64,000 nt of DNA, taken from assembly GCA_002410505.1 (NCBI GenBank), contig DHSO01000040.1:6849-70848 (forward strand). Direction: 5' to 3'. Within the stretch, counting starts at the first letter, position 1, and each line of letters begins with the position of its first letter. Origin of the DNA: Cloacimonetes bacterium UBA5284. GTDB lineage: Bacteria; Cloacimonadota; Cloacimonadia; Cloacimonadales; Cloacimonadaceae. The notes below the pieces were generated by a model, which ran no database searches, had not been told where the DNA came from, and saw only the letters and a list, made by a program, of their open reading frames with translations. The translations under genes and the position numbers were made by a program. Below, one piece after another: positions 1 to 8,094 of this stretch.

Positions 1-550
1 TCTCATATATGGGAATCTGTTTGCGTTTTGTGCTGCTTACCTGCAAAGTGATCTTTTGAGTTCCATCGAGATTTAATCGTCCCGCCTTGCTTCCCAGCAC
101 TTTTTGAACGCTGCGGGGAAGGGCAATCGCGGGGAGGTCCAGCACAAATTCACCAATGAGCCCGGTTGAAGGCATCTCGGCAGTTTGGGTGAATTGTTTG
201 ATGTTTGCCGTGAGGGATTTGCGGAAGGCATGCTTTTGCATATTTGCCAAGTATCTATCGAAGGACACCGGGACAGGGGGATGCAATTGCATGTTTTCCA
301 CTATTGTTTGCACGATCACGCGTTGACGCTCAAAATCGATCTCCTCCTGGCGCGCGATATCAATTGCCGGGATCAGATAAGGACGATCTTTATAGATATT
401 CAAGCCTTTACCGATCTTGTAGATGTCCAGCCGATTGTTTACCATGGGATAATACGCATCTGTGTACAAATGTGGCTCAAAGACATTGGCTCCCAATATG
501 ACGGGTAAGCAGAACAGGATGAGAAACCGGCGTGTGAGCGAAGAAATCAT
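1..550 (-). CDS. SprA/Sov-like type IX translocon protein, N-terminal fragment (runs off the left edge)
   Basis: An uninterrupted reading frame of 183 codons runs leftward from an ATG at 550 and leaves the window without a stop. It begins with basic residues and a hydrophobic stretch ending near LGANVF, a plausible signal peptide. Its later part has LDLPAIALPRSV followed by GRLNLDGTQKITLQVSSTK, which resembles the N-terminal region of SprA-type outer membrane proteins, the very large translocons of type IX secretion. The start overlaps the last base of coaX (TAA and ATG share one T), so the two are probably co-transcribed. The SprA assignment rests on remembered family character. It is supported by a protein with a type IX tail at 21417-22931. 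The coding frame itself is much surer than the function. Confidence 0.6.
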   Translation of the reverse strand, partial: MISSLTRRFLILFCLPVILGANVFEPHLYTDAYYPMVNNRLDIYKIGKGLNIYKDRPYLIPAIDIARQEEIDFERQRVIVQTIVENMQLHPPVPVSFDRYLANMQKHAFRKSLTANIKQFTQTAEMPSTGLIGEFVLDLPAIALPRSVQKVLGSKAGRLNLDGTQKITLQVSSTKRKQIPIYE

Positions 551-1347
551 TAGCTTTCTGAGATGAGGCTAAGCAAAGCCCAGTAAAATCCCCAGAGGGT
601 AAGATCGTTATCCAAAATGTATTCTGAAGGACACAGAGGGGCTATGCTGGAAGCCAAACCACCTGTGAGAATTACTTTGTAGGGAGCATATTGTGAATAA
701 TCGCGGGCGATTGCGCTGATGAACCCCTCGATCATCAGAGCGTGACCCATTAAGATTCCGGAGCGCAAGGCGTCCTCAGTGTTGTTTCCGATTATGCTTG
801 ATGGTGCTACAAATTTAAATTCATTTAGTTGCGCGGCTTTGGAAAAGAGCTGAGACGCGGCGGTTTTTACACCCGGAGCGATGGCTACTCCTGCATACAA
901 AGCATCGCTGGTGATCAATTGGATGGTGGTGGCTGTTCCTAAATCTACCACGATAGTGGAGCACTTATACTTCGTCCAGGCAGCGAAAGCGTTGGCCACC
1001 AGATCGGCTCCCACCACCGATCTGTCTTCGATGAGATACTTCAAACCAATGGGTGAGAGTCCGTTTATGCTATAGATTCTAGAATTGCTATAGCGGGTCA
1101 GCATTTCATCCCAAACGCTGGTTAGAGAGGGAACTACGCTGCCTAAGGCGACGTAATTGAAGGACGCAAGAGGATATTCGGGCATAATCTGCCCGATGCG
1201 GCTGAAGTATTCTCTTGGGCTGGCTTGTAGGGTGCTTGGCATGCGATAACGGGCACGCAACTCGTTGTCGTAAAAAACCGCGCACACTATATTGGTATTA
1301 CCGATATCCACAACCAGGATAGGTCCTTGTACATTGGTCTTTGGCAT
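550..1347 (-). CDS. coaX: Type III pantothenate kinase
   Basis: The 265-residue product phosphorylates pantothenate in the first step of coenzyme A synthesis, in the cytoplasm. Seen in the sequence: the N-terminal phosphate-binding motif VVDIGNTN (about residues 12-19), GSVVPSL near 70, the GAD motif (about 113-115) and the second phosphate loop VVDLGTATTI near 135, followed by GVAIAPGV. These mark the type III, ASKHA-fold enzyme rather than the CoaA or PanK-II families. The length fits the family. In many homologues GAD is followed by Arg; here it is Leu, a small deviation. A possible -35 box (TTGACA, minus strand) lies at 1430-1435 with a poor -10, and a CAGGG-like ribosome site precedes the ATG. 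The SprA-like gene follows without a gap. Confidence 0.93.
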   Translation of the reverse strand: MPKTNVQGPILVVDIGNTNIVCAVFYDNELRARYRMPSTLQASPREYFSRIGQIMPEYPLASFNYVALGSVVPSLTSVWDEMLTRYSNSRIYSINGLSPIGLKYLIEDRSVVGADLVANAFAAWTKYKCSTIVVDLGTATTIQLITSDALYAGVAIAPGVKTAASQLFSKAAQLNEFKFVAPSSIIGNNTEDALRSGILMGHALMIEGFISAIARDYSQYAPYKVILTGGLASSIAPLCPSEYILDNDLTLWGFYWALLSLISES

Positions 1348-1687
1348 AATCCCTGCTCAAATAGAATTTTTGAAGACAAAAAACATAAAGAATTCTCAGC
1401 TAGAGCTAATTTGGGAAAGGGCTCAATTGTGTCAATGGATTTGTGGCATGCCAATACTCCAATCTTTAACCAGGCTAAGCTTGAGATGCAGCAGCAGCTT
1501 CTCTCCGGAACGTTTGGGCTTCTGCCAAGCCTTCAATAGAGCTATCGGTACAGGGCTTTTTTACAGTATGCACTCAAAGCGATCGGAAGAGTAGTTAACC
1601 AGCCCACAAGTGACTAGCCGCCATCGATGCTATCGACATTTTTCCACTTTTTTCGACATTTTTGTGGATCTCGGTGTCACCTCAATT

Positions 1688-1773
1688 GACAGTGTTAATC
1701 AAGTGGTCATCAAGCGTTAATCAAGCGTTAATAATTAACGCTTGATTAACGCTTGATGAAGAGGTGATGAACG
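1688..1773. repeat. 86-bp dispersed palindromic element, copy 1
   Basis: This element is 82/86 identical to 31502-31587. Its core is a perfect 26-bp inverted repeat (1707-1732 with 1734-1759) around one central A. Each arm is built from ATCAAG or its complement CTTGAT, spaced 11 nt apart: ATCAAG at 1698, 1709 and 1720, then CTTGAT at 1741 and 1752. The 11-nt spacing would place the motifs on one face of the helix. Alternatively the whole could fold as a long RNA hairpin. No T-run follows on either strand, so it does not look like a terminator. Confidence 0.85.
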
Positions 1774-1817
1774 CCATCATTACTGGAAGAAAAATGGGAT
1801 TCATGTTGGTCTTTCCT

Positions 1818-1849
1818 GATTTCCGCTGATTTACCGCTGATTTACCGCT
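1818..1849. repeat. Short tandem repeat, three units of GATTTACCGCT type
   Basis: A 10-nt variant unit (1818-1827) is followed by two identical 11-nt units, GATTTACCGCT at 1828-1838 and 1839-1849. The repeat lies 45 bp past the palindromic element and shares its 11-nt period, though not its motif. Function unknown. Confidence 0.7.
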
Positions 1850-2235
1850 CACGTGCTATCAGAGATCACTCTTGGGGCTACGGCTGTGCTTCGTATTCAA
1901 TCCTAGGCTTCAATCTATATTGTTTGACGGCAACTCAAAGTAAAAGCCTGAAAAAACCGTAGCATATTCTGGGGTTGACTGCCGAAATGACTATCTCAAG
2001 CTTTTTATACGGACTTCTTCTGATATGCTATTGATCAGTGGGGACTATAGTCTGCATTATGGCGTATCGGTATTTCGATACCATGCACAAATGGTCAGAT
2101 ATCTTAATGGATCCCGGACCGTTACAATAAGGTTAATCCGATCGCGCGGGGTAATGCCTGTATGTGTTGGAATCCTTAGTTCCCAGGGCTTTTGTTAATA
2201 ATGATTCTTCTTTTCTACTTTGTGTCTACTGTGGC

Positions 2236-3066
2236 CTAGATACCTGTGGCATAAGCCAGAGTTACCAATGCCATCAGTGCATTGAATAGAATGGCGTAAT
2301 CATCATGCTGGTACAGGATTGTTTTTCCGTCCAGCCGCTGTGTGCCCGGCATCAGAGCCACAACGTCGGTCATGGCAGTGGAGTGAAATTCGATTTTGAG
2401 CTTGATGGGAGTCTTAAAGCTATATATGGGCAGGTTTTTGGATGCTAGTGCTCTTCTGATGGCTTCCCGCAATTCCCGATTCACGCGCGCTAACGAGTAG
2501 TTTTTGGCGGCGAATTTTGCCACACCTTCTTTGGTGCAAACATAGCTTATCTCGGGCAGAGGTGGCTTCAGTTCTGCGCCCAGAGCTTTGTCTCCGGATA
2601 CCAGGGCCAGGGGAACTCCGTGATATCCGGCATACGCCGCGTTTATCAGAGCTTCGCTCATGGGCTGTTCATTTATCCAGATATGCTGAATCCGGCTGTT
2701 CGAATAAGTATGGTCCATATTGGCCTTCATTGCCCCGGTTCCGGCATGATAACCCAAGAGGAACACAATGTCGAAAGAAGCATCGAATCCCGGCATCATA
2801 TACTCTGGTCTGGGAGAGCCGGATATCAGGCTAATACGTTCGTCACGAGCTGTTATCTGATAGAATAGATTGTCGCCGTTGCTGTGTGAATCCGCAATGC
2901 ATATTTCTTCCAAGTCTTGTGCTACCGGACTTTTCAGGATTTCGTCGATTGCGGTTTCCACATGATCCATCATGCATTTTCGAACGCTGGGGCGATCGAT
3001 TTTCTCATGTTCCCAGTTAAAGGTTCCGGGAATACCTTCCATGTCCACAGATATGTATATTTTCAT
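2236..3066 (-). CDS. dppA: M55-family D-aminopeptidase (DppA-like)
   Basis: The 276-residue cytoplasmic enzyme belongs to peptidase family M55, zinc-dependent D-aminopeptidases that release D-amino acids from short peptides such as D-Ala-D-Ala. The start KIYISVDMEGIPG gives the metal ligands D8 and E10. SHS at 60-62 carries the next histidine, GYHAG near 105-109 another, and VSGD occurs further on, all in family order. The length matches B. subtilis DppA. The ATG overlaps the stop of the psuG-like gene by 4 nt (ATGA), so the two are coupled. No dipeptide ABC transporter is nearby, so a role in recycling cell-wall or dietary D-peptides is only inferred. Confidence 0.9.
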   Translation of the reverse strand: MKIYISVDMEGIPGTFNWEHEKIDRPSVRKCMMDHVETAIDEILKSPVAQDLEEICIADSHSNGDNLFYQITARDERISLISGSPRPEYMMPGFDASFDIVFLLGYHAGTGAMKANMDHTYSNSRIQHIWINEQPMSEALINAAYAGYHGVPLALVSGDKALGAELKPPLPEISYVCTKEGVAKFAAKNYSLARVNRELREAIRRALASKNLPIYSFKTPIKLKIEFHSTAMTDVVALMPGTQRLDGKTILYQHDDYAILFNALMALVTLAYATGI

Positions 3067-3992
3067 TTCAACTCCCCGGCAATTTTAGCGGCCAGAATCA
3101 CATTGTTTTTTAGCAAGGCCAGGTTTGCCGCTACAGATCTATTATCGGTGATTTCTGCAAGTCTGGCCAGCAGAAAGGGGGTTAATGCTTTGCCAGAGAT
3201 TTTGCCTGCATCGCTAATGGCTTGCTGAATACAAGGTTCTATCTCTTCAGCGGGTATCTCATAATCTTTGGGAATTGGGTTCGCTATCAAGATACCGGAG
3301 GAGATGATAGCAAGATTTTGCTGATAAGCATACATCTCTGCCAGTTCGCCCAGATTGTCTATCCTGCTTACCTTTTGTCCGCTGCCGCGACTGTAAAAAC
3401 TGGGAAACTCATCGGTCTGCCATCCATACACAGGCACCCCTGAGCTTTCCAGGCATTCCAGCGTGGCGGGTATATCCAGAATAGCTTTGCATCCCGCGCA
3501 CACTACTATCACGGGAATACTAGACAAAGCCATGATATCCAGAGAGATATCCATGCTGTTTTGCCATCCGCGATGCACGCCTCCAATGCCACCGGTGGCA
3601 AATACCTCGATGCCGGCCAAATGAGCCAGATACATCGTGGCAGATACAGTGGTGCCTCCACTGGATTTTCGGGCGGCGGCGAGCGCGAGATCACGTGAAG
3701 CGATCTTTTCCAAAGCTTCGTGGCTCTTCAGTTTTGTCGCCAAAAGCCGGATATCCTCATCTTCCAATCCTATGTGAAACACACCATCTATCGCGCAGAT
3801 TGTGGCAGGAATTGCTCCATGGTCGCGGGAACAGCTTTCCAGCATGGCAAGAGCTTCCAGGTTTTCAGGATAGGGCAAACCGTGGGTGATCACGGTGGAC
3901 TCCAAGGCCAATACAGCTCTATTCTCTGCCAGCGCGTTTTGTACGGAGGCTGAAATCTTGAGGGGGAGAGCTTGGATAATATCCGGTGTCAT
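3063..3992 (-). CDS. psuG: Pseudouridine-5'-phosphate glycosidase
   Basis: PsuG cleaves pseudouridine 5'-phosphate to uracil and ribose 5-phosphate, in pseudouridine salvage. The 309-residue length is typical. Visible landmarks are ALESTVITHGLPYPENL near residues 29-45 (with the catalytic-region Glu), the DGAIPATICAIDG segment, the SRDLALAAARKSSGGTTVSA stretch carrying the expected lysine region near 93-110, the glycine-rich ATGGIGGVHRG and, further on, NPIP. No pseudouridine kinase (psuK) lies beside it, unlike in many genomes. The gene sits between rlpA (32 nt upstream) and dppA (4-nt overlap), probably one operon from 4522. Confidence 0.93.
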   Translation of the reverse strand: MTPDIIQALPLKISASVQNALAENRAVLALESTVITHGLPYPENLEALAMLESCSRDHGAIPATICAIDGVFHIGLEDEDIRLLATKLKSHEALEKIASRDLALAAARKSSGGTTVSATMYLAHLAGIEVFATGGIGGVHRGWQNSMDISLDIMALSSIPVIVVCAGCKAILDIPATLECLESSGVPVYGWQTDEFPSFYSRGSGQKVSRIDNLGELAEMYAYQQNLAIISSGILIANPIPKDYEIPAEEIEPCIQQAISDAGKISGKALTPFLLARLAEITDNRSVAANLALLKNNVILAAKIAGELK

Positions 3993-4024
3993 CGAAAGGC
4001 TTCGTAACCGGTAGGGCTTATAAA

Positions 4025-4522
4025 CTAGTTGCTAACCAGTTGATCCTGTGGTTGTTCGTTTTCGGGGTGGACTATAACCACTTCCACAGGAGCGACCCCG
4101 GGCAGGATCAAGCCGATCTCTTTGGCTGCGGCATAGGAGAGATCAATGTCTCTTCCGCGAGGGAAGGGACCTCTGTCGTTTACGCGCACTTCAACTGATT
4201 CACCATTTTGGGGATTTGTAACGATAAGTTTGGTATCAAAGGGGAGGGTTTTGTGTGCGCAGGTCATTGCATAGTGATCGTAGATTTCACCGCTGGCAGT
4301 TCTACGACCGTGGAAATACTTCGCGTAGTAGGAAGCGACCATGGTTTCCGGTTCAATTCCCGGAGGTTCCTGAGTATGCAGGGAGTCAATCACCAGAGCG
4401 GTCTGATCCTGGCTGATTTCTTCGCTGCCGATTCCGGCTACGGAGTCTGCTATGACCGGTCCTACCAGGAGGACTTGCAGGCCCAAAAACGTAACCATTA
4501 TTTTCTTCTTGAATCTCTTCAT
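4025..4522 (-). CDS. rlpA: RlpA-like septal-ring lytic transglycosylase family protein
   Basis: I place the start at the ATG at 4522, because GGAG lies 6 nt before it and a signal peptide (MKRFKKKIMVTFLGLQVLLVG) then begins at residue 1. An upstream in-frame ATG at 4564 has neither. The 165-residue exported protein ends in a double-psi beta-barrel domain: ASYYAKYFHGRRTASGE, TCAHKTLPFDTKL, then RVNDRGPF and GRDIDLSYAA. The His and Asp of the RlpA active site are present. There is no lipobox Cys and no SPOR domain, so it is the short secreted form. Family members cleave naked glycan strands of peptidoglycan, but some DPBB proteins are not catalytic. Confidence 0.87.
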   Translation of the reverse strand: MKRFKKKIMVTFLGLQVLLVGPVIADSVAGIGSEEISQDQTALVIDSLHTQEPPGIEPETMVASYYAKYFHGRRTASGEIYDHYAMTCAHKTLPFDTKLIVTNPQNGESVEVRVNDRGPFPRGRDIDLSYAAAKEIGLILPGVAPVEVVIVHPENEQPQDQLVSN

Positions 4523-4670
4523 ATTTCTCCAAAATGAGTTCCTAATCTCATATTCGAGAGACATTGATTCGGGCTTGGATATCTGTCAAGAAAAAAATGA
4601 CAAAATTGATCCTATATTCTTTATTTATAATGCATAAGACTATGCGATAATTGGGTGGTTTCCGCAGGCT

Positions 4671-4704
4671 TTTTACCCCTGTTTATGGGAGCACATGGGT
4701 AAAA
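4671..4704. repeat. 8-bp inverted repeat between rlpA and the ABC-F gene
   Basis: TTTTACCC at 4671-4678 pairs with GGGTAAAA at 4697-4704 across an 18-nt loop. A smaller GCATA/TATGC pair lies at 4632-4645. Neither is followed by a clear T-run, so I do not call a terminator. The surrounding 258-bp gap holds no gene. Confidence 0.4.
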
Positions 4705-4780
4705 TGATCACAAGATAAATGCGGGGAAATGTGAGGCTGAGATGTTGGCAATAAAGCGGGGCGATATAGATGCTAAAGTC

Positions 4781-6544
4781 TTAATCAGATAGCTTGTCAC
4801 TCAGGAATATCCAGCGCTGGAAGGCAGCATCGTGTTCGGAGTTGTATTGCTCTATCTTTGCGGCTATCTTGCTGTATTCGTCGTGCTTGAGACCGCCGGT
4901 ACTCAGTTCTTCTTCCAATCTGAGCAGCTCAGCTTCGATCTCTTCGATCTTTCGCTCCAGCAGATCAAACTCCCGTTGTTCGTTGAAAGACAAGCCTTTG
5001 TTTTCCCGTTTTGCTTTGTATATCTTCGGTTTTTCACTTTCGGCTTTTTCCTCTTCCTGATAGCGTTTTACCAGCAGATAGTCAGAATAGTTTCCCGCGA
5101 ACTTGCGAATTTTGCCATTTTCGAAGATAAAGAGGTAATCCACGGTGCGATCCAAGAAATAGCGATCGTGAGATACCACCAAGAGACAGCCTTTGAAGGC
5201 ATCCAGATAGTCTTCCAAAATTTCCAGACTGGGGATGTCCAGATCGTTTGTGGGCTCGTCCAGAATTATGAAATTTGCCCCAAACATCAGGGATTTCAGC
5301 AGCTGCAAACGCTTGCGTTCGCCTCCGGATAGGGATGAGAGCTTGTGCTGTTGCATTTTCTTATCAAAGAGAAATCTATTGAGCATCTCTGTGGCAAAAA
5401 CCTTGCTGCCATCAGCTGTGCGGATGCTTTCTGCATATTGAGCGATGTAGTCGTATACGCTCAAATTCGGATTCAAATCATCTGCTTCCTGTTTGTAATA
5501 GGCAAAATGCGTGTTTACTCCTACCTTGATGCTGCCGAGATCGGGCTTTTCTTCTCCGGTGATCATGCGCAAGAGTGTGGTCTTGCCACAACCATTGGGA
5601 CCCAGGATACCGATGCGTTCCAAGGCTTGGAATTGATGATCCACATCCTCGAACAAGGTAATGTTGCCGAAGGACTTACTTAGCTTGTGCAATTCCAGAA
5701 TGGTTCTGCCCAAGCGGTCGGTTTGAAAGGAGATATCCAGTTCCTTATTCGAGATCAAATAGCTTTTGCTCAGCAGTTCTTTTACCCGGTCCACATGGTT
5801 TTTGGGCTTTGTGGCACGAGCCTTAGCTCCGCGGGACAACCAGGCCAATTCCTTGGATAGCTGTGCCTGCCTGCGGGTTTCCTTACGTTTATTATCCTGA
5901 TCCCGCAGTATCTTTCCCTTCAGATAGGCACTGTAATTGCCTTCGTAGAAGAACAGATCTTTGTGCTCGATATTCAAAATGCGATTGCATACGGCATCCA
6001 AAAAATAGCGATCGTGAGTAACAAACATTAGTGCTGTTTTACCGGATATCAAGGTGTTTTGCAGCCATTCAATGCTGTCCAGATCGAGATGGTTTGTGGG
6101 TTCATCCAAGAGCAGCAAGTCCGGTTCCAATGCCAGAGCTTTGGCAAGGTCTGCTTTGCGGCGCTGACCACCGGAGAGGATGCCCAGTTTGGCGTCGAAG
6201 CTATCCATGCCCAAGCGGCTGAGGATCGCCTTGTAGTGATGCTCTTCTTTCAGAAGATCCTTTCCGGTGGGCAGCACGTGTTGTAGCACAGTGCTATCCG
6301 GATCAATCTGTGCGTCCTGTTCCAGGTAGGCAATTCTGAGTCCCTTGCGAGTAGTGATACTGCCCCGGTTCGCTTTTATAAATCCTGCCACAACTTTTAA
6401 CAGAGTGCTTTTACCCGATCCGTTTACTCCCAGGATGCCCAGCTTATCTTCGGCATGCAAACCAAATGACGCAGCTTCGATCACTACTTTGTCACCGAAG
6501 GCAACGTGGATATTTTCTGCGGTGAGGATTACTTCGTTTGCCAT
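4781..6544 (-). CDS. uup: ABC-F family ATPase, Uup-like
   Basis: The 587-residue soluble protein has two ABC cassettes and no membrane segments, as in ribosome-acting ABC-F proteins. First cassette: GVNGSGKST near residue 40, LSGGQRRK, then LLLDEPTNHLD. Second: GPNGCGKTT near 315, LSGGERKR, then IILDEPTNDLD. Between them is the basic linker SRGAKARATKPKNHVDRV, characteristic of Uup. The C-terminal 80 residues form a predicted coiled coil (FDLLERKIEEIEAELLRLEE), also as in Uup, which acts in DNA branch processing or ribosome rescue. The ATG lies only 6 nt past the CCA end of the tRNA-Arg gene on the same strand, so its ribosome site must fall inside the tRNA or be absent. Confidence 0.9.
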   Translation of the reverse strand: MANEVILTAENIHVAFGDKVVIEAASFGLHAEDKLGILGVNGSGKSTLLKVVAGFIKANRGSITTRKGLRIAYLEQDAQIDPDSTVLQHVLPTGKDLLKEEHHYKAILSRLGMDSFDAKLGILSGGQRRKADLAKALALEPDLLLLDEPTNHLDLDSIEWLQNTLISGKTALMFVTHDRYFLDAVCNRILNIEHKDLFFYEGNYSAYLKGKILRDQDNKRKETRRQAQLSKELAWLSRGAKARATKPKNHVDRVKELLSKSYLISNKELDISFQTDRLGRTILELHKLSKSFGNITLFEDVDHQFQALERIGILGPNGCGKTTLLRMITGEEKPDLGSIKVGVNTHFAYYKQEADDLNPNLSVYDYIAQYAESIRTADGSKVFATEMLNRFLFDKKMQQHKLSSLSGGERKRLQLLKSLMFGANFIILDEPTNDLDIPSLEILEDYLDAFKGCLLVVSHDRYFLDRTVDYLFIFENGKIRKFAGNYSDYLLVKRYQEEEKAESEKPKIYKAKRENKGLSFNEQREFDLLERKIEEIEAELLRLEEELSTGGLKHDEYSKIAAKIEQYNSEHDAAFQRWIFLSDKLSD

Positions 6545-6550
6545 AAAAGA

Positions 6551-6627
6551 TGGCGTCCCTGAGGCGATTCGAACGCCTGACCTTCACCTTCGGAGGGTGC
6601 CACTCTATCCAGCTGAGCTACAGGGAC
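6551..6627 (-). tRNA. tRNA-Arg (anticodon CCG), CCA encoded
   Basis: Read on the minus strand the 77-nt gene folds as a cloverleaf. The acceptor stem is GTCCCTG with CAGGGAC, and the D arm is GCTC...GAGT. The anticodon arm has loop CTCCGAA (anticodon CCG, reading CGG), and the T arm is AGGCG-TTCGAAT-CGCCT. The discriminator is G and CCA is encoded. One pair at the base of the anticodon stem (27-43) is G-A mismatched. It lies 50 nt downstream of thyX and 6 nt upstream of the ABC-F start. Confidence 0.93.
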
Positions 6628-6640
6628 GCAGGATGATAAT

Positions 6641-6672
6641 GTCATAGATTTTTGCTGTCTGCTTTCTGTCAA
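6641..6672 (-). promoter_or_regulatory. Possible promoter for tRNA-Arg and the ABC-F gene
   Basis: A consensus -35 box TTGACA (minus strand, 6667-6672) sits just after the thyX stop. The best -10 candidate, TATGAC at 6641-6646, gives a 20-nt spacer, longer than ideal, and would start transcription a few bases before the tRNA. Position and -35 are good; spacing is the weak point. Confidence 0.42.
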
Positions 6673-6677
6673 CAGAT

Positions 6678-8087
6678 TTACTTTAAACAGCTTTTACCGC
6701 AAAGCATACGGGATGCATTTGGAGCATATTTCTTTACGATCTCGCAGATCGCGTTCGACACTTCACGGATCTCCCACTGAGCGTGTTCATCGCTGCGCAG
6801 ACGGACAAAATGGTATAGCTCTCGGAAATTCATCTTTACGTATATCTTACAGATGGAGCCATTTAGCTTCATATAGTTTTGAACTTCTTTGATGCATGGG
6901 GGTATCAAATCCGCTAGGGAAATACTCTCTTTGATCAGGCTGTTCCATTTTTCTTCTCTGCCAATCATGCGGATGGCTTCGGGGATCAAGAAATTACCCG
7001 GGTATACACTCTTTTTCAAAATGGTGCATTGACGGTGTCTTTTGAACTGAGCCCAGCAAGATTCACTCATCGAGAGCTCAAATTCAAAATCCGCCGCTTC
7101 GAAAGCACGAGGAACTTTGTGCCAGCTCTTCATGCCGGCAAATACCTGTTGCCACAGCTGTTCTTTGGATAGCCTGGGCAGACGCCAGATAATCTCCATG
7201 TTGTCCTGCCAGGAAAGCTCGCTATCGCCGTAGGTGATGGCTCCCAGGATCTGGTCATCAGCGTTTTGGGGTGCCGAGATCAGCCTCGCCTTGTTTTCCA
7301 GGTCTATCTCCGCCAGCCAGGGTAATTCCTGTTGCAAAAATCCGCTGAATCCCACTTTGTTCAAATCCACTGTTCCTCTGTATCCATCCGGATCCGTATG
7401 CCTTATCAAAGACGGGCAGATGGGCTTTACTTGCTTGATGATCAGCTCTTTGAGTTCGATAGCTTCTTTGAGGCTGCTGTTTGCCAATCTGCGTAATAGC
7501 TGTTCCAGACTGCGAGCATTGATGGTGATTCCCATCTGCGTTTTTGTGGATAGAGCCAGGATGTAACGGGCATCTTCTTTGGCTAGGCACTCTCTGTCTC
7601 TGGGCTTCAATTCGGGTTTGTGAGTACGATAGTATTCGTTCAGGGCATGAAAACTGGTTTCATACTCGGCAAACAAGCGATCCATAAGCTCGCAATACTT
7701 CTGTTTTAACGCCGGTCTGCGGCTTAGCTCCTTTGGGATCAGATAATCTTTGCTAAAGGTCACATAGCGCTGAGATTTCTCCGTGAAGGATGCCAGTCGG
7801 CTGCGTTGAATGCTCTCGGTAAGCAAACGTGAGACATCGATCAGATCGAGATTAAACACAGCATGCTCGGCTATGGAGGCATGTCCCATCTCGTAGATAA
7901 TGTTTTCATTGGAGTGGCGGGCTTTTTCTATGGCACTCAAGGCTTCTTTGCGCAAGGCGTCCACACGCTTGTCACTTCGGGAGATGCGGGCATAGGCAGC
8001 AGAGATTGCTTCAGGTGTGGCGTTTTGCGCTTTCAAGCCTCTAATCAAGCCGGCATCAATATTGTATCCTGCAACTATCAGTTTCAT
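6678..8087 (-). CDS. thyX: Flavin-dependent thymidylate synthase, two-domain form
   Basis: ThyX makes dTMP from dUMP using FAD and methylene-tetrahydrofolate. At 469 residues this is about twice the usual 220-250. Two ThyX-like halves are visible. The N-terminal half has GHASIAEHAVFNLDL, then RSR-x7-S (in QRSRLASFTEKSQRYV) and TINARSLEQLLRRL. The C-terminal half has FEFELSMSESCWAQFKRHRQ, with RHR-x7-S, and the FRELYHFVRLRSDEHAQWEI segment typical of the ThyX C-terminus. So the active-site elements appear partitioned or duplicated across a tandem fusion, as also described for chlamydial ThyX proteins. It is the last gene of the packed run that begins at 21201, and deoC lies 7 nt upstream. No thyA is seen in the window. 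Confidence 0.88.
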   Translation of the reverse strand: MKLIVAGYNIDAGLIRGLKAQNATPEAISAAYARISRSDKRVDALRKEALSAIEKARHSNENIIYEMGHASIAEHAVFNLDLIDVSRLLTESIQRSRLASFTEKSQRYVTFSKDYLIPKELSRRPALKQKYCELMDRLFAEYETSFHALNEYYRTHKPELKPRDRECLAKEDARYILALSTKTQMGITINARSLEQLLRRLANSSLKEAIELKELIIKQVKPICPSLIRHTDPDGYRGTVDLNKVGFSGFLQQELPWLAEIDLENKARLISAPQNADDQILGAITYGDSELSWQDNMEIIWRLPRLSKEQLWQQVFAGMKSWHKVPRAFEAADFEFELSMSESCWAQFKRHRQCTILKKSVYPGNFLIPEAIRMIGREEKWNSLIKESISLADLIPPCIKEVQNYMKLNGSICKIYVKMNFRELYHFVRLRSDEHAQWEIREVSNAICEIVKKYAPNASRMLCGKSCLK

Positions 8088-8094
8088 ATATGGC

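Larger units (their letters stand above)
1348..2235. other. Gene-free region of 888 bp with repeats
   Basis: No convincing gene is present between the coaX start and the dppA stop. The stretch holds the 86-bp palindromic element at 1688-1773, a duplicated TCGACATTTTT motif just before it (1635-1665), and a short tandem repeat at 1818-1849. The remainder, 1850-2235, shows nothing I can name. No tRNA, SRP RNA, tmRNA or RNase P signature was seen. Short open frames here lack ribosome sites and recognisable protein character. Confidence 0.6.

Noticed and set aside
1688..1773. CRISPR-like repeat
   Set aside because: Units are 11 nt apart without spacers and arranged as an inverted repeat. No cas genes are in the window.
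4671..4704. Inverted repeat as terminator of the ABC-F gene
   Set aside because: On the minus strand the stem is followed by AAAAGCC-type context rather than a T-run, and the loop is 18 nt.
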